Of a DNA stretch of 64,000 bases, positions 54,192 through 64,000 are shown piece by piece. The translations under genes were made by a program, and so were the position numbers. This DNA is from Saturnia japonica (Eukaryota; Arthropoda; Insecta; Lepidoptera; Saturniidae), in the NCBI GenBank assembly GCA_033032175.1, contig CM065312.1, forward strand, positions 8,184,001 to 8,248,000. Reading direction: 5' to 3'. The notes below the pieces were generated by a model, which worked only from the letters and a program-made list of their open reading frames with translations, made no database searches and was not told the origin of the DNA. Every line of letters begins with the position of its first letter. Position 1 is the stretch's first letter.

Positions 54192-55268
54192 TTTATTATA
54201 TACTGCCTGCTGCTCACCCTCTTCGCTTAGTAATAAAAAAATCAATAAAGTTTATTTAGCAAAGAAGAAAGACAAAGTAAGTGTCTCCAACTACCAAATT
54301 TGGGTAACTTGTATTTTGGCAGTTGGTTCCTTCCAAGATTAAATTAATATTAGACTAACTACAAATAAAATTAGAATAATTATGATTGAGTGCAAACTTA
54401 TGTATACACGTGACACCTATTTGGTATTTGAGTGTGAGTGTATGTAGAATTGTGTATGCCTGCAGGTATAGCGTATATTATTGAAATATATTTATTAGGA
54501 TACGTTAAGTTCCAACTTTAAATAAATCTTCAGTTTCCTGATAGGTAAGATTTTGTAACAATAACATATTATTGAGAACAGTATAGTATTAAACTATCAT
54601 ATAATATCTTATTCCACAACATGGGTTATACAGTTGCTTGTGGAATTTGAACGATAAACATTACAAAAGATTCAAATTTTACATAGGTAATTATGTAAAC
54701 CCCTTTTCAGATACCTCATTATCAAATATAAAACCTTCGATACATGATTTGTATTCCACTCGAGTTGGGATTGTGAACACATAATTTATGATAATGAAAA
54801 CCTAATTCCCTAATGCATACAAACCAAATATTTAGTTGTAATATTGTACTTTGAATATTGCGTTAATTTGTATTCATTCCTTTTTGGCATATAGAAATTG
54901 GTGTTAGCAGATGTAAACAGTATAATTAATTAGCTTTCGATACTGAAATATATTTATACATTAGAATTTATTTTGTAGTATAATTTTATATTAATATCAT
55001 AAAGAAATCGTAAATATAATTAACTATGATAATTGCATTTGTAGTTTATTGCATATTCATGGAACAATATGAACCAGTATGCTTACATTTGCTATATGCT
55101 ATAATGCATTAATTCTTTATTATAATAATTATGACCTACAAAATAACAAGCTAGTATTACCTAGTTACGTTGTATAGTAATGATAAGACATTTTGTATAT
55201 ATATAGGTATTGTATAATATATTAGTAAATATTGTCCGCCCGCTACTTTTCGGCCGTTTTTTTATTTA
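54192..55268. other. No gene seen
   Basis: A/T-rich with TGAGTGTGAGTGTATG-like simple sequence near 54430. Confidence 0.45.
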
Positions 55269-56089
55269 TCTATATAAATACAATTAATAAAACTGAAGTG
55301 TCTGTTTGTAATGTCAAAATAACAGCTTTTTACTATACTATTTACATTTCTTTATTTTCTCGATGACAGTTCTAATTTGATAGTTGTAGTGTTGTGACCA
55401 AATAAGTAATGATATCGATATGAAATAAGTAGTGACGATTCATCAGATTTTGATTAAATAAAGATTACCTGTTGTTATAATTATTTCGTTTCATTGTCAA
55501 GTATACCTACCTATACCTACTTATTTTACAACAGCTTCGAAAATTTTGAAGAAGTTGGCATTATCAATAAAGAATTAATACGTGTAACATATTGTAATTA
55601 AATATAATATTAATTAGTAAATTTGTATAAAAGTATCCGGCAGTAGTTTAGTTTCTTACATTATGTAAAAAAATATCGGGTCTGTTATCGTGTTACGTTT
55701 ATCGATATAGCTCCATCCCTATCAGTTTTTCCGACTCTGGTATAACCTTGTACGTGTGTAAACGTCATATTTTTATAAAATAATGCATACATAATGTAAA
55801 AAAGACGCTCGTTCAAGTTTTCACAGGAGCTGTCATTGAGAAAATAAAGAAATGGGAATGGTATAAGTGCATATACGATATCATACGATACCTATGATAA
55901 AAACCCCATTTCATTATTTTTTTGTCTTTCTGTATCTCTGTTTTTTTGTTTTTTTTTTGTTTGACGGAACTTTCACTGGCAGATAGCTTATGTTAAAAGG
56001 AGTAATTTAGGTTATTTTCAATTAAAAAAAAAAAAAAAAAGTTCGATGGCATTCTTTAATCCACGTGAAAAAGCCGCGGGCACAGCTAG
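55269..56089 (+). mobile_element. Helitron, family C, copy 3, split by a TIR element
   Basis: TCTATATAAATACAATTAAT start with AAACTGAAGTGTCTGTTTG; after the insertion it resumes with GCATATACGATATC, ACTTTCACTGGCAGATAGCT and ends GCCGCGGGCACAGCTAG. Confidence 0.65.
55336..55863. mobile_element. TIR element nested in the Helitron (mariner/Tc1-like ends)
   Basis: Left end TACTATTTACATTTCTTTAT continuing TTTCTCGATGACAG; right end, reversed, TACCATTCCCATTTCTTTAT continuing TTTCTCAATGACAG. About 30 of 34 positions match. TA at both borders fits a TA target duplication. No transposase inside. Confidence 0.78.
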
Positions 56090-56472
56090 TAAAAGTATAT
56101 CCTTTGTGCTATTCTACGACTTAAGCAACTTCTATGTTATGTTTTATTATAAGTTATCCAACCCTTTATTATTGATGGACAAACAAATAGTAAACTCTTG
56201 GTCTCTTATTTTTTAATAATATTTTCTTACTTACTGTCTATAATTCATTTATAATTTTTATTGTATATCTATCGAGAAATTACATAAATTTCCCGTGTAC
56301 AAAATTTCATTAAGATCGATCAACCCATTTTTAACTTAAATCAAGGCTTACGAACAGATAGACAGACAGATAAAAATATTGTTAGTCATATTCGTGGTCT
56401 GCAGCTTTTAGAAATATACATATATCATAAAACTTAGAAAAGAATTAATACAAACGGCGCTGTTAACATTCA

Positions 56473-56620
56473 GGCCTTGTTGCGCAGTGGTAGTGAGCCC
56501 TACTATTAAGCAGAGAGGCCGCGGGTTCGATCCCCGTACATGACTGACTTTTGTGTAATATGCATAATTGTCAGCTATGAGTCTTGGTGTTAAATATCTA
56601 TATATGTATGTATATGACCT
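56473..56620 (+). mobile_element. tRNA-derived SINE
   Basis: A box TGCGCAGTGGTAG (56481-56493), B box GGTTCGATCCC (56523-56533), then a body with TTGTCAGCTATGAGTCTTGG and the tail ATATCTATATATGTATG usual for a lepidopteran SINE. The acceptor stem does not pair, so it is not a working tRNA gene. Confidence 0.75.
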
Positions 56621-57028
56621 ACTTAGTTATCATAATTGAAGGTTTAATTAGTTTGGAATTAAATGGCCGTGTGTGAAATTGTTTTACCATATGCAATATA
56701 TTATTTATTATTATTGTTATCAGAGACTTGTCTATGTTATTATTAATTATGTTATTCGATTATTATTAAATTACACTACAAGTTTAAATATTTTTAAATC
56801 TTTTTTTTTTTTTGCTGTAAGAATTTCTGTAATTGGAAGCATTATGAAAGTATAAAGATAAGTTTTCAAAATTTCTCGCATGCTTTTTGGATTACTTGCT
56901 GAAACATATACATATAAAGGCAAATTAAATTAAATTGAAATTTGACCATGGATGTTTCTTACTCCAAATGTAGTACAGAAAACCGTAAAATGTACTATAA
57001 TAAAATATAATTAAAAATAATTAAGTCG

Positions 57029-58227
57029 TCTATACTAATATATTGTACTAATATACTAATATATTATAAATCCGAAAGTAACTCTGTCTGTCTGTCTGTT
57101 ACGTTTTCACGCCTAAACCGCGGTACCAATTTTGATGAATTTTGGTATAGCGATAGATTGGGTCTTGGGAAAGGACATAGGGTACTTTTTGTAGAGAAAA
57201 TAAAACTTTAAGGGTAAATAATAAGAGATGAAAGTGTGTAAGAGGGAAATATCAGCTTCAACGATAACCGCTTTGTTGATTTATTATGCGCATGTGCAGT
57301 AATTATGAAATGACAGCGTTGTCGACGTCAACAAGTTTATTTATTTATTAACATTGTTATACTTAATAAGAAATGTATTGTATTTCTAATAATTAACTAT
57401 TAAATGATAGTCCAGTATTCTTTATCAGATTGGGTGAAGTGTTTTTAAACTGGTTAACTACGCAGTACGGCATATAATGACTGTTATATTTAATGACGCT
57501 GTCAAAACGCCTCTCGCGGGTGTTTATATATTCTAAGCGATATACCTATTGTAAATTATCTCGATTATACAGTTTTGCTACAAGTGAATTATTTCATTGT
57601 GTTATTCCACATGTGGTGAAAATAAAACTTGGGTGAAAGTTTGTATGAAGAACCCATTCATATTTATGCTTTTGGTAAGAAAGGAATAAAAGGGGTTTTA
57701 CGTTTTCCAAAAAACCTTCCCGCAGGCCGGAAAAATAAGGTATGATTTTAATTATTTTTGAAGTTTTTTTGGGATGGTTAATGTATTGGATTCATATTGA
57801 TTACGAATATGCCGTTATATATTTTTTTGTCTTAACCGATTTTGATGAAATGTTGTACTCAAGAAGTATAAGTAATTACTTAATTGATGGATTGATGAAT
57901 TGTCAATATTAATTCTAGAAATCATAAAAAAAGAAGTTTAAAAATTTTAATTTTCACGAATTCTCATCTTATTCTGATCGTATTTTGTAGACGGGAAGCA
58001 TACATAATATGGGAGGCTCTAAAAATCTTTAAAATACATGAGAAGTCGTAGAATGGAATAATAATGTTCAACCGATTTTGATGAAAATTGTACACGGGAA
58101 ATACACGCCATTCCTCAATTGATACGGCAGCATACGAATTGTCAACAATATGGGTAAAAATAAACACGAGATGAAAATAACTACTGCGTAACTATAAACA
58201 CGTGAGAAGCCGCGGGCAAACCGCTAG
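57029..58227 (+). mobile_element. Helitron family B, copy 2 (uninterrupted)
   Basis: Start TCTATACTAATATATTG, TCTGTCTGTCTGTTACG, GGAAAGGACATAGGGTACTT, CACATGTGGTGAAAATAAAA, end GCCGCGGGCAAACCGCTAG. It lacks the minisatellite insert of 44864-46595 and so shows the parent form. Confidence 0.77.
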
Positions 58228-58724
58228 TCCTCTATAAATTAAAAATGCACTGATTGCGGCAATCTTTTCTTTTATTATTTTTTACCCTGAATGCTGCAAT
58301 TAATTCTGCATTTGAGCAGATAAATAAAAATTTGTAATATACCACAGTAAAAATTATTTATGTAAATAAATTTAAATAAAGTTCCATTAAAAATAAGTAA
58401 AGTGAAAAACTTTAACCAAGTACTTGCGTACTTAAAAAAAATTATGTTCTCTGAGAATCTTCCAAACTTTGTTGCCTGAAGTTGCGAACCACATAAAAAT
58501 TATGCATAATATTAACATAATTTCTTATTTTGATTCCCTTCAAAGTTACTCCTACCTACCCTCCTTTTTAACTCGTGTTATATAGCTTTCTAATTCTTCT
58601 TTTAAATAATAACCATTCTGTGAAACAATTCAGTAAAGAACTTTAAAATTTATTTCGTATTTTTTATCAATTTACAATACAATCAGCTCTAGTGATGCAT
58701 AAAACCGTATTATTTTATCTATAT

Positions 58725-59205
58725 TAATAACTCTGTAGTCATGCCTGTATAATTAATATTTTTTCCAAATTTCCTGATCACGAATATGTCCTAAAAAAAA
58801 ATTTATTTGTCTGTCTGTTTGTATGTCCAGATTTAACGCAAAAACGGCTTCACGGATCCTTATGAGATTTTGTACACGGAAAGCTTATGTCCTGTGCAAT
58901 TGATAGGCTATAACAATTTTTAATATTAATTATTGAAATCACAAAAAAATATTTCATCTATTTTCAATCGATTCTGATTTAATTTTGTAGACGGGAAATA
59001 TACGTCATTCCATAATTGAAAGGCTGTAAGAAAGCTCAACAATACATTTAAGCATCGTAAAGAATAGTAGTAAATGATTTTGATGAAATTTTGTATACGG
59101 AAAAAATGTTATGTCATATCTCGATGGTTATACTACTATATGAATTGTCAAAACTAAGAGTAAAAATATAATGACTGGATTTAAAAATATAAAATATGCA
59201 ACTAT
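58725..59205 (+). mobile_element. Helitron-related fragment, family B/D
   Basis: ATCTATATTAATAACTCTGTAG, TTTTCCAAATTTCCTGATCA, TTTGTCTGTCTGTTTG and ATTGATAGGCTATAAC resemble the extra repeats inside 45860-46260. The 3' CTAG end was not seen. Confidence 0.45.
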
Positions 59206-60358
59206 GGTGTACTAATTCTACTTTTAAGATAGCTGCGTATAACCCGCGCCAAATTTTATAGCAACGAGTCCGAGCTTCCGCATTGCACATCCGAATAACT
59301 AATACTTAGAAGCTATGTATTATCTTATCATAAACTTATTTAATTTTTATTAAATATGCTATATTGATATCTATAATAATTGTTATTGTACAAAAATTTG
59401 TGTTTTGCGCAGCCTACCGAGTCTATTTTCACAGCGGCCATAAAGTTTGGCGTGAATTTACTTCGCTCTCACTTAGTGTGCCTTCAGACCTACACTTTGT
59501 ATGATAATCGCTCCTCTCCTAAAGTTCATAGCGTGATTTGACGTGAGCTTCCTCAAGAAAGAGTCTATAAAATACAAAAATATTTTTTTTTATTTGACAA
59601 AGTAGCAGCACTTGTAGCGATTATTGTTCAATCGCGTTCCAACTAATAAACAAAAAAACAAGCTTATAATATCAGAATAATAACTTATTTAGTTACCTTA
59701 GTAGTATAAACATAGAACATAGGATAGTCATGTGTGTAATTGTCTTACAATTTATTATTTTTATTATGTGGAAAATATTAAAAAAGTATTGTTGAAATAT
59801 CTACAACTTCAAGAAATTTGAATAAGTAATTTTGTTTTCAACTTGGATTACAATCATAATGCTTAAAATTTTAGATATGGTCAAAGTTTCAAGAGATAAA
59901 AACTGAGTATTTGCTGCAATACAATATGATGTAGCATAAAAACGTTAGTAAACAAAATATTTAAAATTATTTAACTTGTTTGCCAACATTACTATCATTT
60001 GATAAATAATTTAATAGATCGGTAAATTTTAGAATCTGCAGTACATAATATAGAAAAAAAAAACTAACATTTACTCCAAACGTTACATGAAAGATTAATA
60101 AAATAAACTGCGCAGATAATAAAATGTCTTTAAATCACACCGTTCATAATCTGTGACCCGTGAACGCCCCCAACTAAATGCCACATTTGGCGACAACGCG
60201 TCTGCGATGCGCTTACTAAGTCTTGCTATTTTATTGTGCATTAAATGACAAAATTATTATGTTTTTTAATCTACGATCAACTTACACCAGTAAAGAATAT
60301 AGAAATATATGCAATATTATGTAATTAATAAGGATATTTTGTGTCCTTGCATATTTAT
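59206..60358. other. No gene seen
   Basis: Mostly A/T-rich. Short G+C-richer stretches at 59400-59530 and 60145-60220 are not assignable. Confidence 0.4.
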
Positions 60359-60656
60359 CATACTATATTAAAAAACAGTGCTCCCCGCCGTGTCTGTCTG
60401 TCTGTCTGAACGCTATAAGCTCAGAAACTTCATACAGTTTGATACAGTTTTCATTAATGGCTGGAGTGACTCATGAGGAAAATTTAAATGTATAGTTCAT
60501 TAAGGGTTTGTGTAAATTGGCTGAAATATGACGATAATTGTTAAAGATGTCGGAAAAATTCATGCTGACTGGGAGCTTTACTGGCGTGCGCCGCATAAAC
60601 TAATAGAGTTATATGTATTACTCTCCTACCCGTGAGAAGCCGGGGCAGGTTGCTAG
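60359..60656 (+). mobile_element. Short Helitron
   Basis: ACTATATTAAAAAACAGTGC start, TCTGTCTGTCTGTCTGAACG, end GTGAGAAGCCGGGGCAGG then TTGCTAG. About 300 bp. Confidence 0.62.
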
Positions 60657-60689
60657 TTAATTTTGATACTAACTTTACTCATATGACGT

Positions 60690-60900
60690 AACTATAGCTC
60701 AGTGTTACTCTGTACGGACACCGGGTCGCTCGACGTGAGTTCGTAATCCCTACATAAAGCTTGTGCTTTTTCGATGAAGGAAAATTTCGCGGCTGAGTGC
60801 TTAAAGCGCTCACCTCAAGTAAGGGTGAAGCTGTAAAAGCCGTCAGAGGCTTCAGGGCCCCTAAGGCTAACAGTATAGTCAGTCAGAAAAAAAAAGTGAT
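60690..60900 (+). mobile_element. Fused SINE fragments
   Basis: First TATAGCTCAGTGTTACTCTG...GAGTTCGTAATCC (SINE S1 head), then from 60783 GGCTGAGTGCTTAAAGCGCTC...GCCGTCAGAGGCTTCAGGG and an A-run, matching the reversed sequence at 62330-62470. Confidence 0.55.
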
Positions 60901-61164
60901 GGAAAATATAGTGATAAACCGAAGTATGGTAGAAGGGCATTTTCTAACCACAGTCACAAGTTGAAAATCAAACGTCAAGCACCTATGGTGTGTTCTGGTG
61001 GCCGTACTTAAGAGCTAATTCTCCCACTAGACTAAACGTGCCTGAAGTGTCACCATGTCATTATCTTGTACCACGTTGTCTCTTAACATCACGTGAGATT
61101 GAGCCAAAGGTTAAACATATAAAGAATAAAATAGACTATGTTTTACAGTAGTGCATTGACGTTA

Positions 61165-61400
61165 ATAGACGATGTGGCCTAAAATTGTACCACGCTAAGC
61201 CTAGAGGAAGAATGGCTATCAAGCGTAACTGCTGAAACACAGCTTTAAGAGCTTGAGAAAAGATTATCAATATAAAGGTGATAGCTATCCCGTCGGGCAT
61301 TAGAAAATGACCAACCCCAATGCTATGGTCTCAACACGATGATTTCCTTACGAAGCTCAGTCTAATTGTAACATTCGAACCTACGTCGATCGCCTTTATC
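61165..61400 (-). mobile_element. SINE family S1, copy 6 (decayed)
   Basis: GATGTGGCCTAAAATTGTAC, CACGCTAAGCCTAGAGGAAG, and further blocks in the same order as copies 1-3. Confidence 0.6.
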
Positions 61401-62329
61401 ATCGTTTTTCGTAACTCATTCTTCAGCCCTTGGAACAAATTGTGAAAAAAAAATACTGTGTGTCAGCTTCGACGCATAGCTGGACTTTACTCCTTAATTA
61501 CTGTTCTGTATACAAGTATACACATTCATGATTTCAAAGTGAAAGATGCGTAAGGTATGTTGCGCAAAAAAACGCAACGCTTTTTGTTAACGCTATTATA
61601 AATTTCACTCCTCATAAGATTTCCATATCAGGATTCTTATATGAAAATCCATTCTTAAGCAGTAAACTCAAAAAGAAAACAACATTCCCGTTCGCCGTCT
61701 GTGCTACATAAATACACTTTTTAAATGCCCAGACACATAAAATAATTGACAATAGTTGTGTAGAACTAAATTAATGAAAATGAAAATGTTAAGAAAAACG
61801 TATTTAAACATTTATGTAATATTTTACAAAAATAATTTCAAGAGAAATATCATGTACCTACATGACGATTAATATATGTACTATTCGACCTAACAGAAAG
61901 CTTTCTGACATAAAGAAAAAAAAACTGAAAGTAGTCACGTTCAATTTAGACGTAGTAAATTACATACATTATTGGAGAGGGCAGCGCAAAAATCTCGCTT
62001 AAGCTATTAAATCCATTCCCACAAGGGACAGATAAATCTTAAAGGGCTTTATGAGACATGAACACTTTAATCTTACACAGTAAGCTGTAATATCACGTGT
62101 AAAATATCAAATTGATTTCTTGAATAATTGGAACTTTTATCCATTCGCATATTGTATGTTTAGTTATTATTCAATGTCAATGAAAAATCGTAGGAACCGT
62201 TAGTTTATAAATAATCTAGTGAGATTTAAAACTCTCTGTAGGTAGATTGTCAACGGTCACTAATAATTTAAAAATTTTGTTATTATGTGTTTTTTAAACA
62301 ACTAATGAGACGAACAAGCATACAGTCTG
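61401..62329. other. No gene seen
   Basis: A/T-rich, nothing assignable. Confidence 0.45.
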
Positions 62330-62560
62330 ATAGTTTTTTTTTTCTGAGTAACTGTACTGTTAGCCTTAGGGGCCCTAGAAACTAGAGCCTCTGACGGCAT
62401 TTAAAGCTTCACCGTGGCTTGGGGGGCGAGCGCTTAAGGCGCTCAGCCACAAAACCGTGGGCAATATGCGCGCGGATGCCAAAGTGACCGGATCTCGGCC
62501 TCGGTTTTTGCCTCGACTGCAATGAAGTGGCGATCTGAATTACCTATCCGTAGAAAATTC
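62330..62560 (-). mobile_element. SINE with CTGAGCGCCTTAAGCGCTC head
   Basis: Reverse strand: GTGGCTGAGCGCCTTAAGCG, GGTGAAGCTTTAAATGCCG, TCAGAGGCTCTAGTTTC, GGGGCCCCTAAGGCTAAC-type block, then an A-run (T-run at 62336-62343). An inverted partner lies at 60783-60900. Confidence 0.6.
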
Positions 62561-62904
62561 GAGCTAAAGTAACATATACATATATATTTGTCCATGCCTC
62601 CTGGGAAGAAGAATGGAACATGTGTATATGTATTTAGTAATCTGTAATTATGGTCGTCACTAACTAGCGTAAAAAAAGAAATTAATGTCCCTTACAGAAC
62701 CTATGTGCATGTGTGGTGTGCACGTTATGTTAATTGTGTTTAAAGATGTATGTGGGTAGCTAGTGATTGCAAGTGCAGTGTCAACTGTATCGCGCGAGCG
62801 GCTGCAAGACTCAAGGTTTCCCACACCGAGGGAATGGATCTAGGCTTGAGTTGCCGCAAGAGAGGGAGGACGTGACGGATGTGCGGAATCGAAGTTAGCC
62901 GCCC

Positions 62905-63085
62905 GTGTCTGATAGTAAGCGGATGATAACTGTGGGGTATGGACGCTTGTAATACCATAAATGTCACTAGCGCGCTGCCGGGATTCAACCCCTAGGTACT
63001 TCAAGGAGCTCCAGAAACTCGACTCACTAAAGGAACACCGCAGGTTATTTGGCTGCAATCTTCTGGTAGGGTGAAGTTATATTAC
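62905..63085. repeat. Dispersed repeat, second copy of 22335-22560
   Basis: TATGGACGCTTGTAATACC, TCACTAGCGCGCTGCCGG, GGTTATTTGGCTGCAATCTT match copy 1. The reverse-strand frames here (62740-63058) are only the back of the repeat. Confidence 0.6.
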
Positions 63086-63193
63086 GAGTCGGACTGCCCA
63101 AAGTAGAGAGAAATCTACATAGAAATTTCTCTGTGCCCTATCTCCCTTTATTGAAGTGAAAACTTATTTAGCATCGTTGTGATTTTAAATTCT

Positions 63194-63611
63194 ATGAAAC
63201 GAAAAAGCGAAACCGACACTAAAAAGAAACAGACACATAAATTATTAATATTAAACGTGGGAGAAAATGAGATAGGAAAGTTTTAGGCAATGGTAAAATG
63301 GTACAAAAGAGGTTTGTTGCCACACAATAATGATTTTTATTACCTCGCTAAAAAGACACGAAACATAAACTTTTTAGACAACACTTATGACATTCTGTTA
63401 CTGATTGATATTTTGTTGGTTACCATGGATATATCAAATTGAATTTTATTATCTCACCAAAAAGGCACGAAACAAAAACTTTTTAGACAACACTTACGAC
63501 ATTTTATTACTGATTGATATTATGTTAGGTTATTATGCATTAATTGAAAATGATATTGTGAATAATGATTGTGAGTACTTGTATGATGTAGATTTTCATA
63601 AACTTTGAATT
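63194..63611 (+). other. Unrecognised ORF pair with a 109-bp tandem duplication
   Basis: ATG 63194 opens 30 codons (MKRKSETDTKKKQTHKLL...) to TAG at 63284. The same frame continues open, KWYKRGLLPHNNDFYYLAKK then NFLDNTYDILLLIDI, to about 63440. The block FYYLAKK...NFLDNTYDILLLIDI is repeated 109 bases on, in another frame (FYYLTKK...), and there runs to the TGA at 63606. Most differences between copies leave the peptide similar. I do not recognise the protein; a pseudogene or a chance frame in a repeat are both possible. Confidence 0.3.
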
Positions 63612-63853
63612 GGTGTGTATTTGATCATTTTCTGAATAAAAAAAACATATAGATGTGAAGGTGTTACTTCTACCATGAGTGAATTACACACATAATTTTT
63701 TTTTATATTATTTCATTTTAATTTCTAGTGCAGTAACGTGTCATACAACGTTTTTCAACATATTAGCGAGAAAACACGCTTAAAATATTTAAAATATTTT
63801 CCACGCTTGAACTCATATTATTATTTTGTATACATATCACTCGGAAAGTCACA

Positions 63854-63883
63854 ACCATAGATGTAGTATTAAACATCTATGGT
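63854..63883. repeat. 11-bp inverted repeat
   Basis: ACCATAGATGT and ACATCTATGGT are exact reverse complements, eight bases apart, both followed or preceded by CACAAC-like sequence. Possibly the folded end of a small element. Confidence 0.6.
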
Positions 63884-64000
63884 CACAACAAACTTGACGT
63901 TTCTAATAAAAAAATGGCTCGCATTTGCAAATGACGTCACGTGCGCGTGGTGTTAATTAGAACCACATCTTTCGTTTCATTTTCTATTTAGTATTAAAGT

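Noticed and set aside
56473..56545. Possible tRNA gene with good A and B boxes
   Set aside because: No pairing acceptor stem, followed by a SINE body and tail; it is a tRNA-derived SINE head.
62740..63058. Two overlapping minus frames
   Set aside because: They lie on the back of a dispersed repeat present also at 22335-22560.

Overview
This is animal nuclear DNA, almost certainly from a moth or butterfly (Lepidoptera). It is strongly A+T rich. Its one host gene is split by short-consensus GT-AG introns. The repeat content is typical of Lepidoptera: Lep1-type Helitrons running from TCTATACTAATA to a CTAG end, tRNA-derived SINEs, Jockey/CR1-group and RTE-group LINEs, a mariner remnant, and small TIR elements. 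Species cannot be read from the sequence. There is no bacterial, operon or CRISPR signal. | HOST GENE. The only convincing host gene is on the minus strand, 48088 down to about 29755: an eight-exon class A (rhodopsin-like) G-protein coupled receptor. I assembled it by joining exons whose GT-AG borders and reading phases all agree. It has seven membrane segments with GN (TM1), ND (TM2), DRY (TM3), W (TM4), P (TM5 and TM6) and NPFLY (TM7). The 501-residue frame ends at a TGA (30178-30180). The same frame then stays open for another 140 codons to 29755, so this stop is either read through or a variant or mutation in this copy. | LEFT REPEAT REGION (1-9.2 kb). Decayed LINE coding DNA (0.9-2.6 kb), a composite Helitron plus 108-110-bp minisatellite (3.7-5.4 kb) split by a LINE, then an RTE LINE (minus) split by a younger poly(A)-tailed LINE with a 5-bp target duplication (5.4-7.2 kb). 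| 9.2-12.4 kb: a nearly intact retroelement with an N-terminal C2H2 finger, a reverse transcriptase with a YLDD box, a CCHC knuckle and a PD...D endonuclease, interrupted by one in-frame TGA. | 12.4-29.7 kb: SINEs, a second copy of the composite Helitron, a SINE split by an insertion and followed by a mariner remnant, minus-strand LINE remnants, and two abutting Helitrons, the second carrying decayed Rep/helicase coding sequence and a nested LINE. | 29.7-48.1 kb: the receptor. Its largest intron (31864-39805) holds a near-complete two-ORF Jockey/CR1-group LINE in antisense. | 48.1-64 kb: Helitron copies (one pair abutting), a hAT-like MITE, a TIR element nested in a Helitron, SINEs, and a short unrecognised ORF pair with a 109-bp tandem duplication. 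| HOW IT WORKS TOGETHER. The retroelements are self-contained. The SINEs and short Helitrons would depend on enzymes supplied elsewhere. The receptor is the only locus likely to serve the host. Coordinates of repeats without a stated terminal motif are approximate.
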